Below are positions 17,958 through 26,491 of a DNA stretch of 64,000 nucleotides, piece by piece. Numbering within the stretch: position 1 is the stretch's first letter; every line of letters starts with the position of its first letter. Source of the DNA: CAZJBS01 sp964544475. Lineage in GTDB: Bacteria > CLD3 > SB21. The DNA lies in assembly GCA_964544475.1 (NCBI GenBank), contig CAZJBS010000001.1:62001-126000 (forward strand). Reading direction: 5' to 3'. The translations under genes were made by a program, and so were the position numbers. The notes under the pieces are model-generated. The model was not told where the DNA came from. It made no database searches and was given only the letters and a program-made list of their open reading frames with translations.

Positions 17958-18618
17958 TGGAAGATATGCGGGGATCAACGCAGGAACCCAACTTGATGAT
18001 ACAGGGAAGGTCTACGCCCGCGGCTTACGAGGAGGCGGGCGGGTTATTATGGGTCTCTGGGGGCAATGGCATGGTTTTACCCCACTGCCTTGCAAAAAAA
18101 CCAAGCGATGCGGCGCCCCGGAGGGACGGGCCCGCATTGTCTTGGGGTTTTACGACGGCCTGCTCGGAAAAAGGAAAGATTCCTCATTAAGGAAATTCAT
18201 GTCGCTCCCGCGGCTTGCCCTGAGCCTGTCGAAGGGAAGCGGGAGCTTCATGGAGGAAACCAGACACCCGCTTTCGCGGGTGTGACAGGATAGGCTAAAG
18301 AAGAGAGACGGGGCGTGTTTCGGGATGTGGTGTGGCAAAGAGTGACGATTTTGTCGCTCCCGCGGCTTGCCCTGAGCCTGTCGCAGGGAAGCGGGAGCCT
18401 CATGGAGGAAACCAGACACCCGCTTTCGCGGGTGTGACAGGATAGGCTAAACCGGGAGTTACCTCGGGCTCGGCGAGCGGTGAAGCAGGCGGAATGGTTC
18501 AAATTTCGCTCACCTCGATACGGCCCACAATGTCGGTTCATTCAAGATATCGTTGGGGCCTACTCGGCGAGCGGTGTTACAGATTGCGGCATTCACGTTT
18601 TTGGATAGGAAAAGAACC
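17958..18618. other. 661-base gap without a convincing gene
   Basis: Short open frames cross this stretch, but they run through palindromic repeats and have no ribosome-binding sites or protein-like composition. The recognisable content is the repeat pair at 18201-18451. The first 240 bases show nothing identified. Confidence 0.6.
18201..18451. repeat. two 99-bp palindromic repeats with 53-bp spacer
   Basis: Copies at 18201-18299 and 18353-18451. Each has a hairpin from GCTCCCGC to GCGGGAGC, enclosing the widespread CCTGAGCCTGTCGAAGG-type core, and a second hairpin ACACCCGC-tttc-GCGGGTGT. The spacer (18300-18352) is repeated identically between the copies at 19386-19580. Confidence 0.85.
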
Positions 18619-19368
18619 ATGATCATATCTGTCATCAACCACACCAATGGTCTTCTCAAGGATGAGGACGTGCACGCCGCCATCCGTGCCATCAACCGGC
18701 AAATCAAAGAGGACTTCGAGCCCTACTGGAGTCTCGGGGCGCAGTTGCGGCTCGAGGGCAAGGCCGGAAAACGGATTCAGCCCCAGCAGCCCGCCGACCT
18801 CCGCGGCGACGCGATCATCTATCTCCAGCACAAACCCGGCGGCGACTATCTGGGCTACCACGAGGCCAATAACGCGGGCATTCCGTACGGGTTCGTGTTT
18901 GTCGAATTGTCGAAGGAACTCGGTGAAAGCTGGACGACGACGCTGTCGCATGAGGCGCTGGAACTCATCGGCGATCCGGAGGTAAATCTGCTCGTGGTGG
19001 GTCCGCATCCGGAGAACCGCAAGCGGGACGTGTTTCATTGGTATGAGATGTGCGACGCCGTGCAGGCGGAGACGTACGAGATCGACGGCATCGACGTGTC
19101 CAATTTTGTCTTACCGCTGTATTTCACCGGCGGCGAGGAGCAAGGCGGGCGAAATGATTTTCTGGGGCGTTCACACGCGGGCCGGACGTTACGATCCTTC
19201 GGCGTCAATCCGGGCGGGTATGTCGGATTCTTCGATCCGCAGACGAAAGATCACGAGACGTACACGCATCCCGGCGACCGAAAGGCCGCGGCACGCATGA
19301 AGATCAAAGCGAAAGCCAAAGGCGCCCGGCGGGCGATACGGTACCAGCGGACGAGGGTGGGGAAGTGA
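18619..19368 (+). CDS. uncharacterised protein with HExxE motif
   Basis: 249 residues from ATG 18619, preceded by AGGAAAAGAACC. There is no signal peptide. The central TLSHEALELIGDPEVN segment places HE and a downstream Glu in a helix, reminiscent of zincin proteases but with HExxE instead of HExxH. The C-terminus is strongly basic (KIKAKAKGARRAIRYQRTR), perhaps for nucleic acid or membrane contact. The gene sits between two blocks of the 99-bp palindromic repeat. A peptidase role is only a suggestion. Confidence 0.5.
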   Translation: MIISVINHTNGLLKDEDVHAAIRAINRQIKEDFEPYWSLGAQLRLEGKAGKRIQPQQPADLRGDAIIYLQHKPGGDYLGYHEANNAGIPYGFVFVELSKELGESWTTTLSHEALELIGDPEVNLLVVGPHPENRKRDVFHWYEMCDAVQAETYEIDGIDVSNFVLPLYFTGGEEQGGRNDFLGRSHAGRTLRSFGVNPGGYVGFFDPQTKDHETYTHPGDRKAAARMKIKAKAKGARRAIRYQRTRVGK

Positions 19369-19385
19369 GGGGAGAGGCGCAATTT

Positions 19386-19580
19386 GTCGCTCCCGCGGCT
19401 TGTCCTGAGCCTGTTGAAGGGAAGCGGGAGCCTTGTGGAGGAAACCAGACACCCGCTTTCGCGGGTGTGACAGGATAGGCTAAAGAAGAGAGACGGGGCG
19501 TGTTTCGGGATGTGGTGTGGCAAAGAGTGACGATTTTGTCGCTCCCGCGGCTTGCCCTGAGTCTGTCGAAGGGAAGCGGT
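19386..19580. repeat. 99-bp palindromic repeat, second block
   Basis: One full copy (19386-19484), the identical 53-bp spacer, then a partial copy (19538-19580) cut within the first hairpin. Together with 18201-18451 it flanks the 18619 gene in direct orientation. Confidence 0.85.
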
Positions 19581-19634
19581 AGATTTGAAAACACAAGAGG
19601 ACCCGTATGACCGTACGAATAACAGATAGCAGCC

Positions 19635-20534
19635 ATGAGCAACCATCGTTACGAAGTTGATGCGGCGGCGCTGAATCTGCGCTCCGCACCGAAAGTGGAT
19701 GCAAAGAACCGGATCGACGTCCTTCCGCAAGGGCACATCGTCGTGAGGCTTGCCGATGCCGGGAACGGCTGGTGGCAGGTCGAGACCATTCGTCACGGCT
19801 TGACGCTGCAGGGTTTTGCGTTCGCGCAGTACCTGCGACCGGCCGGAACCGCCAACCCGCCCGGCGCATCCGGCATTGCGGAGGTCCATTTGATCCGTCC
19901 GAAGGCCACCCTGCGCAGCGAGACCAGCGGCCGCGCCTATCCATTGTCTGAGGATGGGATGCCCAGGCGGACGGGTTCACAACCCTCCGACAAGGCCAAA
20001 CAGATCGGCCAGATCGTCAAGTGGCTGGCCGTCGAAAAAAGCGCCCGCTACGAGAGCGTCGGCGCCACGACGTATTGCAATATCTACGCCTACGATTACG
20101 CTTTCCTCTGTGGCGCGTATGTGCCGCGCGTATGGTGGACGCCTCGGGCGCTGATCGCTCTGGCCAATGGCGATGCGGTTGTGCCACGTTATGACGACAC
20201 CGTCCGCGAGATGAACGCCAACATGCTGACCGACTGGTTTGAGGACTACGGTGAACTCTTCCAATGGCGGCGTGAATACGACCTGACCGAATTTCAGAAT
20301 GCCGCCAACCGTGGTGAAGTGTGCATCCTTGTCGCCCAGCGGACGGAACTCAACCAACCCGGTCACATCTGCGCCGTCGTTCCCGAGACGGCCGGCTACA
20401 AGGCCAAACGAAAGGGCGGCAAAGTCGTGATTCCACTCCAAAGCCAGGCCGGCGCGGAGAATTACCGGTACGGCGCGGTGGAATGGTGGACGAATAAGAG
20501 ATATGGGAAATTTGGTTTTTGGAGACGGGCGTAG
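19635..20534 (+). CDS. SH3-domain protein with papain/amidase-like cysteine peptidase domain
   Basis: 299 residues. The N-terminus is a bacterial SH3-like domain (about 8-68: LNLRSAPKVDAKN, GWWQVET) of the kind that binds cell-wall peptides. The C-terminal part has TTYCNIYAYDYAFLCGAYVPRVWW, with C148 as likely nucleophile, and a GHICAVVPE strand with H244 as likely partner, as in NlpC/P60 and CHAP-like amidases. No signal peptide is seen, so export would need another route or lysis. It lies between the HExxE gene and an alpha/beta hydrolase on the same strand. Confidence 0.65.
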   Translation: MSNHRYEVDAAALNLRSAPKVDAKNRIDVLPQGHIVVRLADAGNGWWQVETIRHGLTLQGFAFAQYLRPAGTANPPGASGIAEVHLIRPKATLRSETSGRAYPLSEDGMPRRTGSQPSDKAKQIGQIVKWLAVEKSARYESVGATTYCNIYAYDYAFLCGAYVPRVWWTPRALIALANGDAVVPRYDDTVREMNANMLTDWFEDYGELFQWRREYDLTEFQNAANRGEVCILVAQRTELNQPGHICAVVPETAGYKAKRKGGKVVIPLQSQAGAENYRYGAVEWWTNKRYGKFGFWRRA

Positions 20535-20672
20535 GGCATGCCTTCACCGCGGAGACGCAGAAAATAGGATATTCCAAGGCCCTTGCCGTGGCGGGCGTCC
20601 CAAGATTTGTAACAAGCGATCATGCCAATGTTCAAGTGGTTATGCAAAATAATGGGAAGGAGAAAAGGACGC

Positions 20673-21812
20673 ATGTCAGAACGTGTTTTGTATTACGCCA
20701 CCAACCGCAACCATGAAGGCACTGACCCCAATCATCCGACGGGATATGGCCCGAAGTTCAGCGATCACGGCATTGAAAATCTCCGCTTCGGCAAAGTGAC
20801 CTTGACGGTGGAGGAGGTGCGGATCAAAGAATCGGTTGGGAAAGAAGTCGAAAACCTCGGCCCCGGCGACGGAGGCGAACTGGCAACCTACTTTGCCAGA
20901 CTGGCCGGCAGCGCCGCCGCGATCATCGATGCCTTCCCTGAACAGATCGATGAAAAATTGCCGGACTACGAGCAGCCGGCCAACCTTGGATCGACAAAAA
21001 TGTTTGGCGAAATCAAGGACATCATGATGAAAACGACCGACGTCGTCGTCTTCATCCACGGTTACAATGTGTCGTGGGCGGAAGCGGTGGGAACCGCCAT
21101 GGCCTTGCAGGAAATGCTGGAGCAGTCTCCCGTTCGTGACACCGATCAACATGCGAGGGTTGTTTTGTTCTCATGGCCGTCCGACGGCCAGATGCTCCCG
21201 TGGGTTTCGTACAAGTCGGATCGCACGGAAGCCAAAGCATCGGGATATGCCGTGGCCAGGGGTTTTCTGAAGCTGCGGGATTTTCTCATCAAGCTGAAGA
21301 AAGAGGAAATTACCGGCATCAAACTGTGCGATCAGAATATTCACCTGCTGTGTCATTCGATGGGCAACTATGTGTTGCAAAACGCGCTCAAGCGCATGTG
21401 GGAATTCACACCCGGTACGGCATTCCCGCGCATTTTTGAGCACGTCTTTCTGTGTTCCGCTGACGTGGATGACAACGCGCTGGAAAGCGGGCAACCACTC
21501 GGTGCATTGCACGAATTGGCCAGCCATGTCAGCGTGTACTACAACCGCGGAGACATTGCGCTAAAAGTGTCCGACTACACCAAGGGCAACACCGATCGCC
21601 TGGGGACTAATGGTGCATCACGCCCGTCCCTCCTTCATAACAAGATCAACCAAATCGATTGCTCGGACGTGGTGACGGGGGTGGTGGAGCACGGGTATTT
21701 TCTGCTCGGGAATGTCCTGAATGACATACGAATGAGCGTGGACGAAGCGGAGGCCGCCGATCCCAAGCGTCCCCGGAAAAATACGGCCCGCGCCAACGTG
21801 TGGAAAATGTGA
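20673..21812 (+). CDS. alpha/beta hydrolase, DUF900-like
   Basis: 379 residues from ATG 20673 (AAGGA upstream); in-frame ATG 20622 has no ribosome-binding site. The fold is marked by VVVFIHGYNVSWAEA (oxyanion loop), the strand VVLFSWPSDG and the nucleophile elbow LCHSMGNYVLQNAL, as in DUF900 proteins. The late Asp/His are likely in CSADVDD and the VVEHGYFL region. The opening VLYYATNRN is also typical of the family. Substrate unknown. It is the third gene of a same-strand set with the HExxE and SH3-peptidase genes. Confidence 0.75.
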   Translation: MSERVLYYATNRNHEGTDPNHPTGYGPKFSDHGIENLRFGKVTLTVEEVRIKESVGKEVENLGPGDGGELATYFARLAGSAAAIIDAFPEQIDEKLPDYEQPANLGSTKMFGEIKDIMMKTTDVVVFIHGYNVSWAEAVGTAMALQEMLEQSPVRDTDQHARVVLFSWPSDGQMLPWVSYKSDRTEAKASGYAVARGFLKLRDFLIKLKKEEITGIKLCDQNIHLLCHSMGNYVLQNALKRMWEFTPGTAFPRIFEHVFLCSADVDDNALESGQPLGALHELASHVSVYYNRGDIALKVSDYTKGNTDRLGTNGASRPSLLHNKINQIDCSDVVTGVVEHGYFLLGNVLNDIRMSVDEAEAADPKRPRKNTARANVWKM

Positions 21813-21846
21813 AGCCAACCTGACAAGCATGGAAGGTCGATAACAT

Positions 21847-23427
21847 ATGAAGAATCTCGGCAGATTGACCGCCGTTCGTGCGGCGCTGTGGCTGGCTGTC
21901 GCAGTCAGTACATCGCTTTTGCATGCTCAGGAAAAGACATTGAAGAAGGACTATGAGTACGTGTACGACGGCCGGTTTTACCGGATCACCTTTTCAATTT
22001 TCGCCGATGGCCAATTGAAATTGGAGGCGCAAAACACTCAAGATACGATCCGTTTCCTCGGGATGGACCATTTTGGGGGCGCGGTGGATTCGGTTTTGAA
22101 TGAACTGGTTGAATCCGATTCCATGCGGGCGATCATGGCCAGTTACTGGCGGGGACGGATTGAGGCCGACCTGCTTTTTCAACCGGCGATCGCTGCGATG
22201 AAGAAAATGAAGGAAGACGTGGACAGTCTCAAACTTGGGGGAGACGTACGGATCGCCACCATAGGCATCCGGCAGCATTCATTGAGATTGCGAGTCGACA
22301 AGCAGCGTGCGGAAAAGATCGGCCGGCAGTTGCAGGCCGTCGGGCGGGTTGTACCTGATTCGAGCGGAGGAAAGAATGACTCGTTGGCCGTATTTGACGT
22401 TGACCGTGTGGAGATTGCCTTCGAAGATGGCCTCATTCGTGATCTTCAGGTCAAGGGGACGATTCGCATCGGTAAGACCGTGGTTGACGACAAGGCCGTC
22501 TTTCAGAACCAAAAATCATTGCCATTCAGAATCCCCCAGCATCTGGCCGCCCTCTCCGAAGAGCGCAGAGATCTCGCTTACAAACGTGGAGACCTCACCT
22601 TCGGCCTGAATCTTTCCGACGTGCTGTATGTGGATCGTCAGACAGTTGGCGGGACAGCGAACTACATGCCTGACGATAGAGAGCCCGTGGTCCTGACGAA
22701 CGACAGTTCCTCGATCGCGCTGTACCGGAGACCATTCAGCAGTCAGTTGGATCTGCGCTTCTACACAGATGTCGACGGTTTGAGCCGCAAGGAACCCAAT
22801 GGCCTCATCCAACTGGAAGGAACCTATGCCATTCCCGGATTTCTGGAGCTATCGAAACGGTGGTGCAGCACGGATTTCTTCCTGCTAAAGGGTTTTGCCA
22901 TTTTTCTGCGATTCTCCAAGATTGAAAACAAGCTCCGCAACATCACTCTCAGATCCGACAGCGTATCGACGTTTGATCTACAGGACTATGCAAGCTTGTC
23001 GACCGGTCTGAGGATCAATGTGATTAGTGGGCTCTCCCCTACGCGGGATATCGGATTGGATGTGACGCTGGCGGCGATGCAGACAAACATGGACAGCGTT
23101 CGTCGCGACGATACGTCATTCGTAACGCAAATGGCCCATTCATTGTATTGTATGCCCGAGGTGTACGGCAAATTCAAATTCGATGAGCGTATCAATTCAG
23201 AATTCCGCCTTGGTGTCCAGCATCTTGATTTGCGCGGAAAATCTGTCCGGCAATATGACCGTCGATGGATCTGCCGTACGGAAATGAGCTTGAACATTCA
23301 CGCGGGTGGCCAAAACAAAAATTCATCCATCTTCCTGCGGTGGATCGGGATATTTCATGAATCGAAAGATGATTTCTCATGGCAAATCGGTTACAAAACG
23401 GCACTCTCGGAGATATTTGGATGGTGA
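21847..23427 (+). CDS. exported protein, probable outer-membrane beta-barrel
   Basis: 526 residues with a clear signal peptide (AALWLAVAVSTSLLHAQ). The body is rich in alternating hydrophobic strands with Asp/Ser turns, and ends with regular strands (EMSLNIHAGG, SSIFLRWIGIF, FSWQIGYKTA) and a terminal aromatic residue, as in outer-membrane barrels. No known family recognised. It starts 35 bases after the hydrolase stop and precedes two further envelope genes. Confidence 0.6.
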   Translation: MKNLGRLTAVRAALWLAVAVSTSLLHAQEKTLKKDYEYVYDGRFYRITFSIFADGQLKLEAQNTQDTIRFLGMDHFGGAVDSVLNELVESDSMRAIMASYWRGRIEADLLFQPAIAAMKKMKEDVDSLKLGGDVRIATIGIRQHSLRLRVDKQRAEKIGRQLQAVGRVVPDSSGGKNDSLAVFDVDRVEIAFEDGLIRDLQVKGTIRIGKTVVDDKAVFQNQKSLPFRIPQHLAALSEERRDLAYKRGDLTFGLNLSDVLYVDRQTVGGTANYMPDDREPVVLTNDSSSIALYRRPFSSQLDLRFYTDVDGLSRKEPNGLIQLEGTYAIPGFLELSKRWCSTDFFLLKGFAIFLRFSKIENKLRNITLRSDSVSTFDLQDYASLSTGLRINVISGLSPTRDIGLDVTLAAMQTNMDSVRRDDTSFVTQMAHSLYCMPEVYGKFKFDERINSEFRLGVQHLDLRGKSVRQYDRRWICRTEMSLNIHAGGQNKNSSIFLRWIGIFHESKDDFSWQIGYKTALSEIFGW

Positions 23428-23460
23428 CTTGTTGATAAAACCTTAGTGAAAGGAGCCACA

Positions 23461-24645
23461 ATGTCGGAGAAAAATGATAATGAGCGGATGCTCGGCAATC
23501 GGGCGCAGAATGAAGAGAGCGATGGCAGTATGACAGGGGCATCCAGATCGTTCACGTGGTCGACGCCAATTGGCTTTGTGATGAAAATCATCCTCCACTT
23601 GATCGACAAGATGCCAAGAAGGATTCAAGTCATCTCTTTTCTTGTGTTTTTGATTCTGCTTGTGGTGTTTGTTCTTGATTCCCTGCCAAAAGACGAGATC
23701 ATCATAGAGGGAGAATTGAGGCTCGATAATGGTCAACCTTTCAATGAAAAGGACATCGGTATTCAGCTCATGTCCAATGGGTTGTACGTATTGAAAATTG
23801 AACAAGCGAGGACTTTTGAAGTCAAATGGATTCTGAAAGTGCCTCGTTCGGCTCTTCATGAGACGCGACGATTTACACTTGCCTTGTACAACCAAAAGAA
23901 GGGGTCATTGTCCCTCACAAGCCATGCCATGTTCCAGATTGATTCTCTGAGGAGCGTTGTGGGAGACGATAGGATTGTTCAGCTGAAAACAGACAACTTG
24001 TTTTCCAAAATCGAACTGGTTCGCCGTTCAAAGCCGAATTGGTTTGACGGCGTTCTTGACTGGGCCAAGAACGCACTTGGCGCGACCGGATCAGGCCAGA
24101 CAGGACAAAAAAGCAGAAGAACAATTGATAGTCTGATGAATGTATATCAGGACGCATATTCCCCGACTGAGCAGACTAATTTGCGAGATCAGTTGGTGAC
24201 CGGAGGAACCGATGCGGCTGTGTTCCTGGTAGATTCTTTGAAGAAGCAGCTGGATAGAGGCGACAAGAATATCGCGGATTATGCCTATGTGCTTTCTGGT
24301 TTCCCATCCCTGGATGTCGTAGCCAGTCAGGGTGGCTTAGATAATGCTTTCTTTGCGAGCGCCGTGGATGTTCTATTGAAAGGGAGCGAGGTTGAGGCGA
24401 TCAATATGTCGTCGTTTCTGAAAAAATTGCAAGATCAACGGTGTCTTACGCATTTGTTTGACAAATACGACAAGGCAGACCAAATGCGGAAAAGGGCTTT
24501 CATCAATGTGTTGTCGGGCTACGCATCAAATACAAACTCCATTTTGAGAGACCAGGTGAAACACTGGCTCACTGTCAGGCGGATGAACGAATCGTCGGCC
24601 GGCGTTGTTCCAGACATTGAGGCCGCCCTTGCCGCCTTTCAATAG
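23461..24645 (+). CDS. single-pass membrane protein of unknown function
   Basis: 394 residues from ATG 23461, well spaced after AAAGGAG. A cytoplasmic polar N-terminus is followed by one strong membrane helix (VISFLVFLILLVVFVLDSL, about 55-75), a beta-rich domain (EIIIEGELRLDNGQPF) and a helical C-terminal half with HEAT-like character. No family recognised. It lies 33 bases after the barrel-like gene, so they may function together at the envelope. Confidence 0.6.
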   Translation: MSEKNDNERMLGNRAQNEESDGSMTGASRSFTWSTPIGFVMKIILHLIDKMPRRIQVISFLVFLILLVVFVLDSLPKDEIIIEGELRLDNGQPFNEKDIGIQLMSNGLYVLKIEQARTFEVKWILKVPRSALHETRRFTLALYNQKKGSLSLTSHAMFQIDSLRSVVGDDRIVQLKTDNLFSKIELVRRSKPNWFDGVLDWAKNALGATGSGQTGQKSRRTIDSLMNVYQDAYSPTEQTNLRDQLVTGGTDAAVFLVDSLKKQLDRGDKNIADYAYVLSGFPSLDVVASQGGLDNAFFASAVDVLLKGSEVEAINMSSFLKKLQDQRCLTHLFDKYDKADQMRKRAFINVLSGYASNTNSILRDQVKHWLTVRRMNESSAGVVPDIEAALAAFQ

Positions 24646-24847
24646 GATGCTCATCACAGCGGTGGAAACATGCGTGTGTTTCTTCCGGCGAATCAACCGG
24701 ATCCAGATCGGCCTAGCCACCGATCCGTCTAATTTTGTGAATTTGAAAACAGCGAAGAAAGAGAATGGGCAAAGCGAGCACTGAGCCAGATTGCCACAAA
24801 CAAGTGGCCTTGAACTGCATTCTACTTCAACCAACAGGAGACGAGCC

Positions 24848-25840
24848 ATGAAGTATCTGATTGTTCCAGCGCTGATCGGTCTGGTGATGGTCTACTCATG
24901 CGTAGATCAGGATTTTGGAGATGTTTCGAACGAAAACGGAGGTTTATCCAAGGACATTGGTTCCGGCGAACCGATTCTAACTGTTAGCACGTGTTCCTTA
25001 TCTATCCAGGGGAACTATCTTGTGATTGAGGCCAATGTAACCATGCCGGCTGATTCTTATGATCCGGAATCGGGGGACTGCATTCCAAAATGCAACCCCA
25101 ACTGGCTTCATCTGGACCTGAGAAAGATCGGGCATGTGAACGGATTCGATTCGGCGAATTTTCCAAATCTTAGTCCTTCCGTGACGGGATATTTTGACGA
25201 GCATCAGGATACCTGGATGGACGGCCGCGTAGAGTCCTCGGCGACTAATACGTGCTCATCCAGCGTCTTCCATGTCAGGTATTCATTGCCACTTCAGACG
25301 ATTTTACTGTCGTCGGTGCCCAATCAGGACCCGTCGGACCCCACCAACCAGCATCCGTATGTTTTTGGGGATTACTGGAATTTCGTGAACAAGTCGTCCT
25401 ATCCCGGCATCACCGCCGGTTCCTACTATGCCGTTTTCTTCAAGTGGTTCGGCAGCAATCAGAACGGGAGCTGTCCGGGAGTGATTTGGGATTCGCCGAT
25501 AGTTGTTTCTAACACGGTCGCCGTTCCGAATATTTTCACGGTCAGCCTGACCGGCCCATCAGTCTTATTCAAGCCCAACCGGGGAACGTATGTCGCAACA
25601 GTGAACGGGTCGGTTTCGGGGACGTTCACGTACCGGTGGGAATACTCCCATTCGCCGATCGGGATGAATCAGTGGAGTCCGTGGAGCGTGACGCGAGTCT
25701 ATTCGACGACGTCATTGACCGACACGAAACAAATCACGATGCCGTACGAAGACATCCGTCAAAGGGTCATCGTCAAACTGGGCGCAGACTCAGCGATTTC
25801 GCCGATCAAATACACGTGGAATGGAGCGGGGGAGATGTGA
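24848..25840 (+). CDS. exported lipoprotein of unknown function
   Basis: 330 residues with a lipoprotein-type signal (LIVPALIGLVMVYSC, C18). AGGAGA precedes ATG 24848. The mature part is Ser/Thr/Tyr-rich with many predicted strands and a late immunoglobulin-like segment (GTFTYRWEYSHSPIG...WSVTRVYSTTS), suggesting secreted beta-sandwich domains. No catalytic motif is visible. It is third in a row of envelope genes, after a 200-base gap. The following 25841-26071 gap shows no gene. Confidence 0.6.
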   Translation: MKYLIVPALIGLVMVYSCVDQDFGDVSNENGGLSKDIGSGEPILTVSTCSLSIQGNYLVIEANVTMPADSYDPESGDCIPKCNPNWLHLDLRKIGHVNGFDSANFPNLSPSVTGYFDEHQDTWMDGRVESSATNTCSSSVFHVRYSLPLQTILLSSVPNQDPSDPTNQHPYVFGDYWNFVNKSSYPGITAGSYYAVFFKWFGSNQNGSCPGVIWDSPIVVSNTVAVPNIFTVSLTGPSVLFKPNRGTYVATVNGSVSGTFTYRWEYSHSPIGMNQWSPWSVTRVYSTTSLTDTKQITMPYEDIRQRVIVKLGADSAISPIKYTWNGAGEM

Positions 25841-26071
25841 TGAGGATCGACCGACATATCGGGTTGCTGACCCGGGCGCGGGGGCTTTCATAGATGCTCA
25901 CGCCAGGAGCCTTGGTCGTGGAATTAGTGACTTAATTGGTTGGGATGGAGGTGGTAACTTCGAACGTGATCTCTTCGGTTCGGGTGAAATGGAAACTGGG
26001 ATTGGCATCACTACTTGATCGGAGAGTCCTTTGCGGCAAGTCGGCTAGTCTCAAAAAGGAGGAGCAATCTC

Positions 26072-26491
26072 ATGGGAAGGATTCTTTTTGAATCGGTTGT
26101 TATCTTGCTGAACATTTATTTGATATACCTCAGTTCGAAAGAAATAACGAACAGAGAAAAGGGGCCAGATGGATTTGCCCATGATCTGTCGTACTTCATA
26201 CCATTGGTCATTGCCACATATGGGATCATGAAGATCATCGCATACGAAACCCAAAACCTATTTCCGATCTTGAAAAGAGCTCTTGACTCACTCCCTCCAA
26301 CACTCACGACCGTTGTCGCCGAGGTCGGTTGTATTGTGACACTGATAGTTGTTTTTATGAGCCCACTCGTGAACGAGATCAGGGTTAGGAAGTTGAAGCA
26401 ATTCGACGCAAAATTGCTTCGGCTGATCTTCATCAGTTTTCTTTCGAGTTCTTTTGGAGTATTGATTGCAAGAATAAAGGAGGCAACATGA
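26072..26491 (+). CDS. four-helix membrane protein coupled to a tubulin-like GTPase
   Basis: 139 residues from ATG 26072, with AAGGAGG upstream. Four hydrophobic helices fill it (VVILLNIYLIYL, YFIPLVIATYGIMKII, VGCIVTLIVVFMSPLV, LRLIFISFLSSSFGVLI), with short basic loops. No family recognised. Its stop overlaps the start of the FtsZ/tubulin-like gene in ATGA (26488-26491), so the two are translated together. An anchor or membrane partner for the polymer is the obvious idea (inference). Base composition here is more A+T-rich than the flanks. Confidence 0.65.
   Translation: MGRILFESVVILLNIYLIYLSSKEITNREKGPDGFAHDLSYFIPLVIATYGIMKIIAYETQNLFPILKRALDSLPPTLTTVVAEVGCIVTLIVVFMSPLVNEIRVRKLKQFDAKLLRLIFISFLSSSFGVLIARIKEAT

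Noticed and set aside
17954..18293. Overlapping open frames in three phases after the 17622 gene
   Set aside because: They run through palindromic repeats, lack ribosome-binding sites and do not look like proteins.
18201..19580. Possible CRISPR array because of repeats with equal spacers
   Set aside because: Repeats are 99 bp, spacers are identical rather than unique, and there are no cas genes. They are palindromic intergenic elements.
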